54,911 nucleotides of DNA from an uncultured bacterium (lineage in GTDB: Bacteria; Bacillota_I; Bacilli_A; RF39; UBA660), in assembly GCA_949296605.1 (NCBI GenBank), contig CASFPB010000021.1, positions 1 through 54,911 on the forward strand, read 5' to 3'. The translations under genes were made by a program, and so were the position numbers. A model generated the notes under the pieces. It did no database searches and was not told the origin of the DNA. It was given only the letters and a program-made list of their open reading frames with translations. Shown piece by piece: positions 9,795 to 18,708 of the stretch (its first letter is position 1; every line of letters starts with the position of its first letter).

Positions 9795-11413
9795 TTGGTA
9801 GCTTTCTTATTTTTTTTGAATTTGTTTATTATTTTGTCTCCGAGAAGTTCATTTAGTAATTTGTAGTTCATTATATAATAAACTATTCCTAAAACTAAAC
9901 CTATAATTGCTAATGCAATCAACATATATATTTTATTTGTTATTGTATTAAATACTATTTTTTTAATTATAATAGCTATTATAACTAATATTGTAATTGA
10001 TATAGCTAGCTTTGGTATTGATTTAATAGTTTGTTTATAATTAAATTTATATTTTTTACATAATGTAACTAATGGAATACCTAATGATAATGTGTAACCT
10101 ATGGCTGATGCTATTATTGCTCCATAAAATGGATATATTCGTAAATCATTAAATAAATACATTAATGGTAAATCTAATATTGTTTTTGTTATTAAACCTG
10201 TTGCTACGGATATATATATTAGTTTTGTTTTACTTAAACCTTGTAGGGCACTACATATCATTATATATGCACTATCCATTATTGCTAATAATATAATATA
10301 TTTAAATATTAATGGACCATAAAAACTTTTTCCATAAAATATTGTCCAAACTTCATTTGAAAATATACTTAAAAAAATAGACAAAGGTGCAATTACATAT
10401 AATAGCACTTGAATTGTTTTGTTAAATTGAGAATTAACTTCTTTCATATCTTTTTTAGTAAATGCTTCAACTATTGATGGTATTAAACTTATTACTAGTC
10501 CGGTTGCTATTGCTGTTACTACACTAACAAGTTTGCTGCCCCATGTAGTAAATATACTACTTATTGTTTCAACATCAGTTGCATTAAATCCTAAATTGTT
10601 TAATCCATTTATTACAAGTATCATATCTATTGTATTATATATACTATTTGCGGCATTTATTACTATAAATGGTATACAATAACCTATTAATTTTTTGAAT
10701 ATTACTTTTTTTTCTTTTTTGTCAATCTTAGCTTCTGGAACAAATATTTTATCTTTAACTTTGTGCATTTTTATTATTAAATACAAGTATGATACTAAGG
10801 CTCCAGCACAAGCTCCGAATACCGCTATTCCAACAGCTTGAACAACGGTTAAATTAAATATTTTTAAGGCTAAAAAGCTACCAAGAACTATTACTATTAC
10901 TCTTACTAATTGTTCTATTACTTGTCCTATTGATGGTGCTGTTATGTATCTATGTCCTTGTAAATATCCTCTTGAAATTGACAGTATTGGAACTATAAGT
11001 ATAGCAAATGAAACACATTTTATTACAAATGATACATCACTTACAGTATTTCCTCCTTCTAAGTTACCAACTATTGAGTTTGCAATCATTGTAGAACCCA
11101 AAAAACATATTAAAAAACATATTATTGAAAATATAAATATTATTTTTTTAGCATATTTAAACATATAAGTTTTTTCTTTATTTTTATTTAATGTGTTATA
11201 TTCACTTGTTATTTTACTTATTGCAAGGGGAATTCCAGCTGATGAAATTATTAAAAAGAAATTATAAATATTATATGCGTATCCGTATAAAGAACCACCA
11301 TTTTCACCAATAATTTTATAGAATGGTATTACATATAAAACTCCTAATATTTTAGATATTATTATTGCTATTGTTGCTATTAATGCACCTTCAATAAATT
11401 CGTTTTTTTTCAA
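9791..11413 (-). CDS. SpoVB/MurJ-like polysaccharide (lipid II) flippase
   Basis: A 540 aa polytopic membrane protein of the MVF/MATE-like exporter superfamily with about 14 helices. The N-terminus KNEFIEGALIATIAIIISK and the NIYNFFLIISSAGIPLAI segment resemble the YtgP/SpoVB branch in Firmicutes, which moves lipid-linked wall precursors. It starts with TTG at 11413, the only start in frame near GGAG; the nearby ATG is in another frame and soon stops. It is adjacent to the two Fem ligases, so the group fits late lipid II processing. Confidence 0.85.
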   Translation of the reverse strand: MKKNEFIEGALIATIAIIISKILGVLYVIPFYKIIGENGGSLYGYAYNIYNFFLIISSAGIPLAISKITSEYNTLNKNKEKTYMFKYAKKIIFIFSIICFLICFLGSTMIANSIVGNLEGGNTVSDVSFVIKCVSFAILIVPILSISRGYLQGHRYITAPSIGQVIEQLVRVIVIVLGSFLALKIFNLTVVQAVGIAVFGACAGALVSYLYLIIKMHKVKDKIFVPEAKIDKKEKKVIFKKLIGYCIPFIVINAANSIYNTIDMILVINGLNNLGFNATDVETISSIFTTWGSKLVSVVTAIATGLVISLIPSIVEAFTKKDMKEVNSQFNKTIQVLLYVIAPLSIFLSIFSNEVWTIFYGKSFYGPLIFKYIILLAIMDSAYIMICSALQGLSKTKLIYISVATGLITKTILDLPLMYLFNDLRIYPFYGAIIASAIGYTLSLGIPLVTLCKKYKFNYKQTIKSIPKLAISITILVIIAIIIKKIVFNTITNKIYMLIALAIIGLVLGIVYYIMNYKLLNELLGDKIINKFKKNKKATN

Positions 11414-11555
11414 GCTTTTTCATCTCCATTTTTTATATTATAGTAAAAGTTTTAACTTTTTACAACTTATCACATTAGTTTTTACATGTGTTAACTAACA
11501 TTTTTTGGTATTTATAAACTTGCTTAATTGTGATATTATTATTATGGAGGACTAG

Positions 11556-12257
11556 ATGAAGTTTATTGAATTAAAGAATGTTAATAAAGTTTATAAAAAT
11601 GGTGTTACCGCTTTAGCTGATGTTTCTGTTTCAATTAGCAAGGGAGAATTTGTGTTTGTTATTGGCCTTACTGCTAGTGGTAAATCTACTTTTATAAAAA
11701 TGTTATATAGAGAAGAAAAACCAACCAAAGGGACCGTTATGGTTGGTGGTCTTAATGTTGGAAAATTAAGAAATCGTAAGGTATTTAAATTAAGACGTAA
11801 AATAGGTATTGTTTTTCAAGATTTTAAATTACTACCTAAATTAACTGTATATGAAAATGTTGCTTTTGCTTTAGAGTGCGTTGGTATGAAAGCTAAAGAT
11901 ATTAGACCAAAAGTTATGAATGCATTGGAAAGAGTGGGTTTAAAGGATAAAGTTCGTTCCTTTCCTGGTGAACTTTCTGGTGGAGAACAACAAAGAGTAT
12001 GTATTGCAAGAGCAATTGTAAATGAACCAAAGTTATTAATTTGTGATGAACCTACTGGTAATTTAGATCCAAAAACTAGTAAAGAAATAATGACTGTTAT
12101 TGACAGTATTAATAAAGATTTAGGAACTACTATTATTATGGCAACCCATGACAAAGATATTGTAAATAGAATGAAAAAAAGAGTTTTATTAATTGAACAT
12201 GGTATTCTTGCAGGGGATTACGCGAAAGGAAGTTATAAAACTAATGAAGGCATTTAG
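11556..12257 (+). CDS. ftsE: Cell division ABC ATPase FtsE
   Basis: ATPase half of FtsEX, which gates septal or lateral wall hydrolysis. The 233 aa protein has Walker A GLTASGKST, the signature LSGGEQQRVCIARA, Walker B LLICDEPTGNLDP and the switch histidine in MATHDKD. All key residues are intact. Walker A is unusual for FtsE in having LTA where PSG is common. A TGGAGG site precedes ATG 11556. The gene overlaps ftsX by 14 bases. Confidence 0.95.
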   Translation: MKFIELKNVNKVYKNGVTALADVSVSISKGEFVFVIGLTASGKSTFIKMLYREEKPTKGTVMVGGLNVGKLRNRKVFKLRRKIGIVFQDFKLLPKLTVYENVAFALECVGMKAKDIRPKVMNALERVGLKDKVRSFPGELSGGEQQRVCIARAIVNEPKLLICDEPTGNLDPKTSKEIMTVIDSINKDLGTTIIMATHDKDIVNRMKKRVLLIEHGILAGDYAKGSYKTNEGI

Positions 12258-13137
12258 AATTTTTGGTAGAAGTATCAGAGATGCTGTAAAAAGTGTAATA
12301 CGTAATTTTAGTTTAAGCTTTGCATCTATAATGTGTACTACTATAACTTTATTGTTAGTTTCTGTTGCTATTATTTGTGCTGTAAATATTAATAATGCTA
12401 CTAAGTCGATTGAAGATGAACTTAGTATTGTCGTTTACTTAGATAGAGAAGTTACTGAAGAGACTATTGAAAATATAAAAGCAGATATTGAATCTCAAAA
12501 AAATGTAGAAGAAGTAGAATTTAAAAGTAAAACTGAATGGAAAGATGAAATGAGCGAATATGATGATACATTCAGCACAGTTTTAAATTATTTGGATGAA
12601 AATCCTCTTTCTGATTCATTTATTGTTAAAGTTGTTAATGTTGAAAAATTAAGTGATACCGCAGAATATATAAAAAGCATTAATGGTGTTGATGTTGTTA
12701 AATATGGTGAAGGTATGGTTGATGATGTAATTTCAGCTTTTGATGTTGTTAAAAAAGTTGTTGCCATAGTTGTTATAGCTCTTATTTTAGTAACTGCATT
12801 TTTGATAAGTAATACAATTAAATTAACTATTTTCAGTAGAAGAAGTGCTATAGAAATAATGAGATTAGTTGGAGCGAGTAATTTGACTATTAAAATTCCA
12901 TTTATAATTGAAGGATTTATAATAGGGGTAATTGGTTCTATTATTCCTATTTGTGTTACAATTTATGGATATGTTGTTTTATATTCATTATTAAATGGGC
13001 ATGTATTTTCTAATATGATTGTTTTATTAAAACCATATAATTTTGTTTTCTATGTTTCAGGTGTCTTATTAATTATAGGAGCAATAGTAGGTATGTTTGG
13101 TAGTTTACTTGCAGTAAGGAAGTATTTAAAGATATGA
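12244..13137 (+). CDS. ftsX: Cell division permease FtsX
   Basis: Membrane half of FtsEX, 297 aa. It has an N-terminal helix (about 22-45), a long extracytoplasmic loop (about 46-170) that should bind the M23 hydrolase encoded next, then three helices with FSRRSAIEIMRLVGAS between the second and third. I start at ATG 12244 inside the end of ftsE, where AAGGAAG lies upstream. The stop overlaps the next start (ATATGATGA). Confidence 0.93.
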   Translation: MKAFRIFGRSIRDAVKSVIRNFSLSFASIMCTTITLLLVSVAIICAVNINNATKSIEDELSIVVYLDREVTEETIENIKADIESQKNVEEVEFKSKTEWKDEMSEYDDTFSTVLNYLDENPLSDSFIVKVVNVEKLSDTAEYIKSINGVDVVKYGEGMVDDVISAFDVVKKVVAIVVIALILVTAFLISNTIKLTIFSRRSAIEIMRLVGASNLTIKIPFIIEGFIIGVIGSIIPICVTIYGYVVLYSLLNGHVFSNMIVLLKPYNFVFYVSGVLLIIGAIVGMFGSLLAVRKYLKI

Positions 13138-14390
13138 TGAGTTTTAAAAAATTAAGTGAAAATTTTATTAGATATATATTAATAATAATGATAATTAGTA
13201 TGTATGTTATTGAACCAATGAATGCTAGTGCTTCCAGTGGAAAAACATTAAAAGATTTAAAAAATGAGCTTGCAGCATTAAAACGTGAAAAAGTAGAAAA
13301 TGAAAATAAAATAGAAATGACAGAAGATGAAATAACTTCTAAACAAAATGCTATTATTCAAGCTAATAAAGATATTGCAAATGCTAAAAATGAAGTTGAG
13401 AATGCCAAAGCTCAAATTGTAGAACTTGATAATAGAATTGCTGAGTTAGATCAACAAACAAAAGATCTTATGTCTTATTATCAAATATTAAGTGGTGATA
13501 ATGTATATTTAGAGTTTATTACAGATTCAAGTTCAATGACTGAATTAATTATGAGAGCTGATGCAATTGAACAGTTATCATCATATAATCAAGAAAAATT
13601 AATAGAACTTGAGGATTTAATTAAACAAAATGAACAATTGCAAGTTGAATTAATTGAAAAACAAGAAGAGTTGTCTCAAAAAATTACTGAACATCAAGAA
13701 AAAATTAAGGAACTTGAAGGTAATTTAGATGGTATATATGATGCTACTGAAAGTATTGATGATCAAATAGGTTATGCAGAAGATCAAATAAAATATTATG
13801 AAGATATTGGATGTAAAGATAATGATATTTTATCTGTATGTGAAGGTAATATTGGAACTAATTCAACTTGGTTAAAACCTTTAGTTAAAGCTTATGTTAG
13901 TAGTGCTTATGGATGGCGAAGTTTTAATGGTGGAAGTTTCCATGACGGTATTGATTTAGCAGGCAATAGTGAAGGAACTCCGATATATTCAATTGGAAAT
14001 GGTGTAGTTCGTGCTATTAGAAATGCCAAAAAGATAAAAGAAACTACTGGTGAAAGATCATGTGGGGGAAATATAATTTATATTGAATATAATATTTTAG
14101 GTAAAACTTATACAGCAATGTATGTTCATGTTCTTGATATAAATGTTTCAGTTGGAGATAAAGTTACTCCTAATACAGTTGTAGCTACTGTTGGTGGTGG
14201 CCCTAAAACATGGGGTTGGGATAAAGGCCCGAGTTATTCAAAACCTTGTACAACAGGGGCACATTTGCATTTTCAATTAAGTGAAGGAGTTAACTTGAGT
14301 GTATCTTCGAATGATGCTCATAGTATTGAGCCTCCTGGATATCCTAAAAAAGGTGTTTGGTTTTATTCACGAACTCAATGGTTTGGATAA
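13134..14390 (+). CDS. PcsB/CwlO/EnvC-like coiled-coil M23 endopeptidase, FtsEX partner
   Basis: A 418 aa secreted hydrolase. It has a signal segment (about 12-34, ending near NASASS), two long coiled-coil blocks (about 37-215) and a C-terminal M23 domain from about 255. The M23 motifs are FHDGIDLAG, MYVHV and GAHLHFQL. FtsEX-activated hydrolases in Firmicutes have this coiled-coil plus catalytic design, and the gene is translationally coupled to ftsX. Several cysteines (around C226, C235 and in the M23 domain) are unusual for an exported Firmicutes protein and may form disulfides. Confidence 0.9.
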   Translation: MMSFKKLSENFIRYILIIMIISMYVIEPMNASASSGKTLKDLKNELAALKREKVENENKIEMTEDEITSKQNAIIQANKDIANAKNEVENAKAQIVELDNRIAELDQQTKDLMSYYQILSGDNVYLEFITDSSSMTELIMRADAIEQLSSYNQEKLIELEDLIKQNEQLQVELIEKQEELSQKITEHQEKIKELEGNLDGIYDATESIDDQIGYAEDQIKYYEDIGCKDNDILSVCEGNIGTNSTWLKPLVKAYVSSAYGWRSFNGGSFHDGIDLAGNSEGTPIYSIGNGVVRAIRNAKKIKETTGERSCGGNIIYIEYNILGKTYTAMYVHVLDINVSVGDKVTPNTVVATVGGGPKTWGWDKGPSYSKPCTTGAHLHFQLSEGVNLSVSSNDAHSIEPPGYPKKGVWFYSRTQWFG

Positions 14391-14391
14391 G

Positions 14392-14414
14392 TCGATATTA
14401 ATTATCGATTTTTT
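14392..14414 (+). terminator. Intrinsic terminator of the ftsEX operon
   Basis: TCGATA at 14392-14397 pairs with TATCGA at 14403-14408 around a 5-base loop and is followed by six T at 14409-14414. It lies immediately after the M23 stop codon. Confidence 0.75.
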
Positions 14415-14459
14415 CTTGCTATAAATTTTTAAATATGATAATTTTTAAATGGTGATATT

Positions 14460-14960
14460 GTGATAAATATAAAACGAGTAGTAGTGGGGCCTTTGGAAGA
14501 AAATTGTTATATTGTTACAATTAATAATAAGTCATTAATTATTGATCCGGGCGATGATGCTAGAAAAATAATAAAAGCATGTAATAATTTAAACATTGTT
14601 GGAATTTTGATAACTCATCATCATTTTGATCATATAGGTGCACTTAATGAAATTGAAAAACATTTTAATTTAAAAGAATCAAAGACTGTTGATGGTATTG
14701 ATTTTGTAATAATAAAAAATCCAGGACATTCTGTTGATTCAGTAAGTTATTATTTTAAAAATTATAAAGTAATGTTTGTTGGAGATTTTATTTTTAATGG
14801 TTCAATTGGGAGAACTGATTTACCAACCGGAAATTTAAATGATATGTTAGATAGTTTAAAAAAAATAAGTAATTATCCTGATGATATTGTTATTTATCCT
14901 GGACATGGATTACATACTATTTTGGGCAAAGAAAAGCTAAATTTTAAAAATTATTTTTAA
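14460..14960 (+). CDS. Small MBL-fold hydrolase (glyoxalase II-like)
   Basis: A 166 aa metallo-beta-lactamase-fold protein with ENCYIV, IIDPGDDAR, the metal motif THHHFDHIGAL, NPGHSVDSVSYY, FVGDFIFNGSIGRTDL and YPGHG. This is the compact glyoxalase II-like class (YqgX-type), without the C-terminal glutathione-binding domain. It starts with GTG 14460 after a ggtgat site. Its substrate cannot be inferred. It faces gerQ and shares a terminator hairpin with it. Confidence 0.88.
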   Translation: MINIKRVVVGPLEENCYIVTINNKSLIIDPGDDARKIIKACNNLNIVGILITHHHFDHIGALNEIEKHFNLKESKTVDGIDFVIIKNPGHSVDSVSYYFKNYKVMFVGDFIFNGSIGRTDLPTGNLNDMLDSLKKISNYPDDIVIYPGHGLHTILGKEKLNFKNYF

Positions 14961-14962
14961 AC

Positions 14963-14990
14963 AAAAAAGAGCTAAGTTGCTCTTTTAGTA
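14963..14990. terminator. Bidirectional terminator between MBL gene and gerQ
   Basis: AAAAGAGC at 14965-14972 pairs with GCTCTTTT at 14979-14986 around a 6-base loop. The A and T runs on each side let it act in both directions, and the gerQ stop codon lies within its right arm. Confidence 0.8.
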
Positions 14991-15341
14991 TGTTTTATCT
15001 GAATATGAGTGAGAGTATGTAATAGGTTCCATAAATTCAACGTAATTTAGATATATAATTCTAATTAAATACCAATTATTATTTAATGGGGCTCTTATTA
15101 TTAAGTGGTCTTTTCCTGCTTCTTCTATAACTCCTTCATAAACTTTGTTTTGCCAAGCACTACTATCTGGATAAGAAACATAAGCTTTAACCTTTTTCCC
15201 TTTATTTAGTCTAAGTATATTTTCAATATAGCTTTGTTCTTGGACTAGTGGAACTTTTACTTCATTTACTGAGATATTTCCTGGTGGTGTTTGATAATTA
15301 TTGTTTGGAAAAGTAGGGTTTTGATAATAGTTACCATTCAT
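14985..15341 (-). CDS. gerQ: Spore coat protein GerQ
   Basis: A 118 aa protein with a short Asn/Pro/Tyr-rich N-terminus. The conserved core is QSYIENILRLNKGKKVKAYV, then VYEGVIEEAGKDHLIIRAP and WYLIRIIYLNYVEF, matching the GerQ (YwdL) family. In Bacillus GerQ is an inner-coat protein needed for CwlJ localisation during germination. A CwlJ/SleB-type hydrolase is present at 37522-37944 in this same window, which strengthens the reading. An AGGTG site precedes ATG at 15341. It is monocistronic on the minus strand. Confidence 0.87.
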   Translation of the reverse strand: MNGNYYQNPTFPNNNYQTPPGNISVNEVKVPLVQEQSYIENILRLNKGKKVKAYVSYPDSSAWQNKVYEGVIEEAGKDHLIIRAPLNNNWYLIRIIYLNYVEFMEPITYSHSYSDKTY

Positions 15342-15438
15342 TTTTTATTCACCTCTAAAACAAATATATGCAACTTTATTTTATTAATTGCTAAAAATAC
15401 ATTATTGTTTTATAATATTTATGATGGGTGATAACATA

Positions 15439-16317
15439 ATGCAATTAAGTAAAGCTGAAAAGGAAATTATTATTGAAGGGTTTTCTTTTGTTATAGGAAT
15501 TTTTTTATATGCTCTTTGCTTTACTTTGTTTTTAATTCCTAATGATTTAGTGGTTTCTGGTTTTAGTGGTATTGCTATTGTTGTTCAAAGATTATTTGGC
15601 TGGTCTCCATCAATTTTTATTTATATTACTAATGGTGTTTTATTAATTGTTAGTTTGATTTTTTTAGGGTGGAGTGCTACTAAAAAAAATATAGCTGGTT
15701 CAATTTTATATCCATTAATGATTACTTTATCAACTCCGGTTGCTTCTTTTTTAAAAACTCGTGTTATTGGGGAAGATTTTTATTTAATTTTATTATTATC
15801 AATAGTTTTATATGGTGTAAGTAGTGGCCTTATTTATAAAGGTGGGTATTCTACTGGTGGTAGTGATATTATTATGCAAATTCTTAACAAATATTTTAGA
15901 ATTAGTGAATCTAAAGCTATGATATTTGCTAATGCTTTGATTATAATTGTAGGAATGATAGTATTTGGATTTGATAAAGGTGTGTATTCATTTATTATAT
16001 TAATTTTTTCGACATATTTTATTGATAAATTAATGTTTGGAATGTCCGATAATAAGTTATTTTATATATATACTAAAAAGGTAAGAAGGGTAAAAAAATT
16101 AATAATTGAAGATTTTGAGTCTGGTTTTACTATTATTCCTAGCAAAGGCGGTTATTCAAAAAGAAGTGGATATATGTTAATGTGTGCCATATCAAACAGA
16201 GATTATTATGAATTTAAACAAAAAATATTGGAAATTGATCCTAATGCATTTATTATTATTAATAAATGTTATGAGGTTAATGGTGGCGTAAAACGTAGTA
16301 ATTTGCCTTTTATCTAA
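15439..16317 (+). CDS. YitT family membrane protein
   Basis: A 292 aa protein with five or six N-terminal helices (DUF161-type, VSGFSGIAIVVQRLFG and KGGYSTGGSDIIMQI), followed by a cytosolic DUF2179 domain (about 210-290, GFTIIPSKGGYS and VNGGVKRS). The family is widespread in Firmicutes and its function is unknown. I choose ATG 15439 because gggtgat precedes it; the open frame extends further upstream without a ribosome site. Confidence 0.88.
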   Translation: MQLSKAEKEIIIEGFSFVIGIFLYALCFTLFLIPNDLVVSGFSGIAIVVQRLFGWSPSIFIYITNGVLLIVSLIFLGWSATKKNIAGSILYPLMITLSTPVASFLKTRVIGEDFYLILLLSIVLYGVSSGLIYKGGYSTGGSDIIMQILNKYFRISESKAMIFANALIIIVGMIVFGFDKGVYSFIILIFSTYFIDKLMFGMSDNKLFYIYTKKVRRVKKLIIEDFESGFTIIPSKGGYSKRSGYMLMCAISNRDYYEFKQKILEIDPNAFIIINKCYEVNGGVKRSNLPFI

Positions 16318-16358
16318 GCCTTTACCTTTTATTTTTTTTATGTTAGACTTTATTTGTG

Positions 16359-17318
16359 ATGAATATGAAAAAAATCGTTATTTTTGGTGGAGGAAGTGGG
16401 CTTTCTCAATTATTAAAAGGAATAAAATTATTTCCAGTTGAAATTACTGCTGTTGTTAGTGTTGCTGATAATGGTTCTAGTACTGGTAGGCTTAGAAAAG
16501 AATTAAATATTCCCGCAGTTGGTGATATAACAAAAGTTATGTTAAGTATGGCTAACATAGATAAAGATGTAAAAGATTTAATGGATTATCGTTTTACTAA
16601 ATCAAAATCTTTGGGAAATCATTCTGTGAAGAATTTACTACTTACCGCTTTGTTAGATTTAAAGGGTAGTTTAGATAGTGCTATACCAGTTTTAGGAGAT
16701 ATTTTAGATTTAAAAGGAACTGTTTTACCTTTAACGGAAGATTCTGTTAACTTAGTTGGTATAACTACTGATGGAAAAAAAGTAATTGGAGAAGAGCAAG
16801 TAACTAAATGTGCAAAAAAAATTGATTATGTTACTTATGATAAAAAAATTAATGTTAATAAAAAAGTTATTAATGCAATAAATAATGCTGATTTGATTAT
16901 TTTTTCATCAGGGAGTTTGTTAACTAGCATTACGCCACATTTAATTGATAAAGGTTTAGTTAATATTATTAATGATGCTAAAGCTGATAAAATGTATATT
17001 TGTAATTTATTTACTCAACCAGGGGAAACTGATGATTTTACGGTAAAAAATCATATAGACTTTTTGGAAAAATATTTAGGTAAAGGTTCGATTGATGTTG
17101 TAGTTGCTAATAATTCTATTATGAGTAGTAAACTTGCTTCAAAATATGCTAATGAAGAGCAAAAAGATCCAGTATTATTAAATTTAGATGAGTTATCAGA
17201 TTCTAATATTTATGTTATAGCTGATAAATTATATACAATTGAAAATGGTTATTATCGTCATGACTCTTTAAAAACTGGATATTTAATATTTTCTTATTTA
17301 ATGGATGGTAGGAAATGA
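16359..17318 (+). CDS. yvcK: Gluconeogenesis factor YvcK/CofD-like protein
   Basis: A 319 aa protein of the YvcK family, which binds UDP-sugars and links carbon flow to wall synthesis. It opens KKIVIFGGGSGLSQLLKG, then has VSVADNGSSTGRLRKEL and VGDITKVMLSMAN. Start choice is uncertain: GTG 16356, ATG 16359 or ATG 16365; no ribosome site is visible and the message may be nearly leaderless. It overlaps whiA by 4 bases. The usual upstream partner rapZ is absent; a YitT gene stands there instead. Confidence 0.9.
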   Translation: MNMKKIVIFGGGSGLSQLLKGIKLFPVEITAVVSVADNGSSTGRLRKELNIPAVGDITKVMLSMANIDKDVKDLMDYRFTKSKSLGNHSVKNLLLTALLDLKGSLDSAIPVLGDILDLKGTVLPLTEDSVNLVGITTDGKKVIGEEQVTKCAKKIDYVTYDKKINVNKKVINAINNADLIIFSSGSLLTSITPHLIDKGLVNIINDAKADKMYICNLFTQPGETDDFTVKNHIDFLEKYLGKGSIDVVVANNSIMSSKLASKYANEEQKDPVLLNLDELSDSNIYVIADKLYTIENGYYRHDSLKTGYLIFSYLMDGRK

Positions 17319-18235
17319 CTTTTACAACTTCTTTGAAAGAAGAGATTTCTAAGTTAGATATTAATACATTAGAAGCTAGATGGGAGTTAGTTGCTTTTTT
17401 AAACTGTGTTGGAAAATTTAAAAATGATGAGATATTAATTACATTGGAAAATGCTAGCATTGCTAGAAGAATTTATAAAGAGTTAAAAGAGATTTTTTTA
17501 GTTAATCCAACTATTACAATAAGAGTTCAAAAAAGATTTAAAGTAAAACAAATTTATATTTTGAGTATTAAAGAAAAGATTGATTTTATAAAAAAATCTA
17601 TTATTTTGGGAAATAAATTAGATTTAAGTTTTTTAGTTAGTGATGAAGAAAAGATAGCTTTTATTCAAGGTGCTTTTTTAGCAGTTGGGAATGTATCAAA
17701 TCCAGGAACTAGTGGATATCATTTAGAGTTTATTTTTTCTAAAGAAAGACTTGCTAAACAATTAATGCACTTACTTGAAAAATTTAATTTTAGTGTTAAA
17801 ATGATAAAAAGAGGTTATAAAATTATTGTTTATATTAAAGCAAGTGAGAATATTAGTGATTTAATTAAAATGTTTAAAGCAACCAATTCGTTATTTTATT
17901 TCGAAGATATAAGAATATATAGAGATCATAAAAATATGGTAAATCGTTTGAATAATTGTGAAATTGCTAATCAAGAAAAAACTTTTAAAACCGGTCAAAA
18001 GCAATTAGAAAATATTAAATATTTGAAAAATAAAAATCTTTTTGATTTATTGGATGATAATACTCAAATTGTTGCTAATGTTAGATTAAAATATCCAGAA
18101 CTTTCATATCAAGAATTAGCAGATATTATTTCTAGTGAAATGAATTATAAAATTGGTAAATCTGGTGTAAATCATCATTTTATTAAAATTGCTAATTTAG
18201 TAAAAAAGCATAAAGAAAGTGAGAACATAAAATGA
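17315..18235 (+). CDS. whiA: WhiA family DNA-binding regulator
   Basis: A 306 aa protein that opens MTFTTSLKEEISKL. The N-terminal part is a LAGLIDADG-like fold (IAFIQGAFLAVGNVSNPGTS, YHLEF). The C-terminal HTH runs from about 220, with ELSYQELADIISSEMNYKI and SGVNHHF. WhiA acts in division and chromosome organisation in Firmicutes. It is coupled by ATGA overlaps to yvcK upstream and to a degenerate EcfA1-like ORF downstream. Confidence 0.95.
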   Translation: MTFTTSLKEEISKLDINTLEARWELVAFLNCVGKFKNDEILITLENASIARRIYKELKEIFLVNPTITIRVQKRFKVKQIYILSIKEKIDFIKKSIILGNKLDLSFLVSDEEKIAFIQGAFLAVGNVSNPGTSGYHLEFIFSKERLAKQLMHLLEKFNFSVKMIKRGYKIIVYIKASENISDLIKMFKATNSLFYFEDIRIYRDHKNMVNRLNNCEIANQEKTFKTGQKQLENIKYLKNKNLFDLLDDNTQIVANVRLKYPELSYQELADIISSEMNYKIGKSGVNHHFIKIANLVKKHKESENIK

Positions 18236-18708
18236 ATATAGAAAGTAATTTTAATTATTGTATTTTAAGTAATAATATAAACCATGAGTTTTTGAAAAAA
18301 TTTTTTGAATATCCCATGATTGATGATAAACTTTCCTTTAATGATTTAAAGCAAAAAATAGAATTTAATACTTCAAAAATGATTGTATTAAATGATACTT
18401 TTTATAGATTAAATTATAATGAAATATTAATTATTATAGATTTGTTTAAAAAACAACAAATGAAATTTATATATATAACTAGTGATATAGAAAAGTCGTT
18501 AATTTGTGATAAAATTGTCGTTTTTAATAATGATGAAATAGTACTAAATGGTTTAAAGGAAGATGTTTTGAAAGAAGAAAAAGTTTTAAAAAGGTTGGGG
18601 TTTGGTTTACCGTTTGTTGTGGATTTATCATTACAATTAAATTATTATGATGTATTAAATAAAATATATTTTGATATGTCTTCTTTAATAGGTGATTTAT
18701 GGAATTAG
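18232..18708 (+). CDS. Degenerate EcfA1-like ABC ATPase relic, catalytic residues lost
   Basis: A 158 aa ORF with no Walker A. From about residue 50 it can be laid over the second half of an ECF transporter ATPase. IVLNDTFYRLN sits where ILDEATSMLD belongs, FIYITSDIEKSLICDK sits where the switch IITHDMDEA region lies (His replaced by S84), followed by IVVFNNDEIVLNG and LKRLGFGLP as in EcfA1 C-termini. It occupies the ecfA1 position of the Firmicutes ecfA1-ecfA2-ecfT-truA block. The frame is intact and overlaps whiA and the next ORF. The homology is my reading and is not searched. Confidence 0.6.
   Translation: MNIESNFNYCILSNNINHEFLKKFFEYPMIDDKLSFNDLKQKIEFNTSKMIVLNDTFYRLNYNEILIIIDLFKKQQMKFIYITSDIEKSLICDKIVVFNNDEIVLNGLKEDVLKEEKVLKRLGFGLPFVVDLSLQLNYYDVLNKIYFDMSSLIGDLWN

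Noticed and set aside
18232-18708. Novel unrelated family for the ORF after whiA
   Set aside because: The order of motif-like segments and its position before an EcfA2-like ORF and truA fit a degenerate EcfA1 better.
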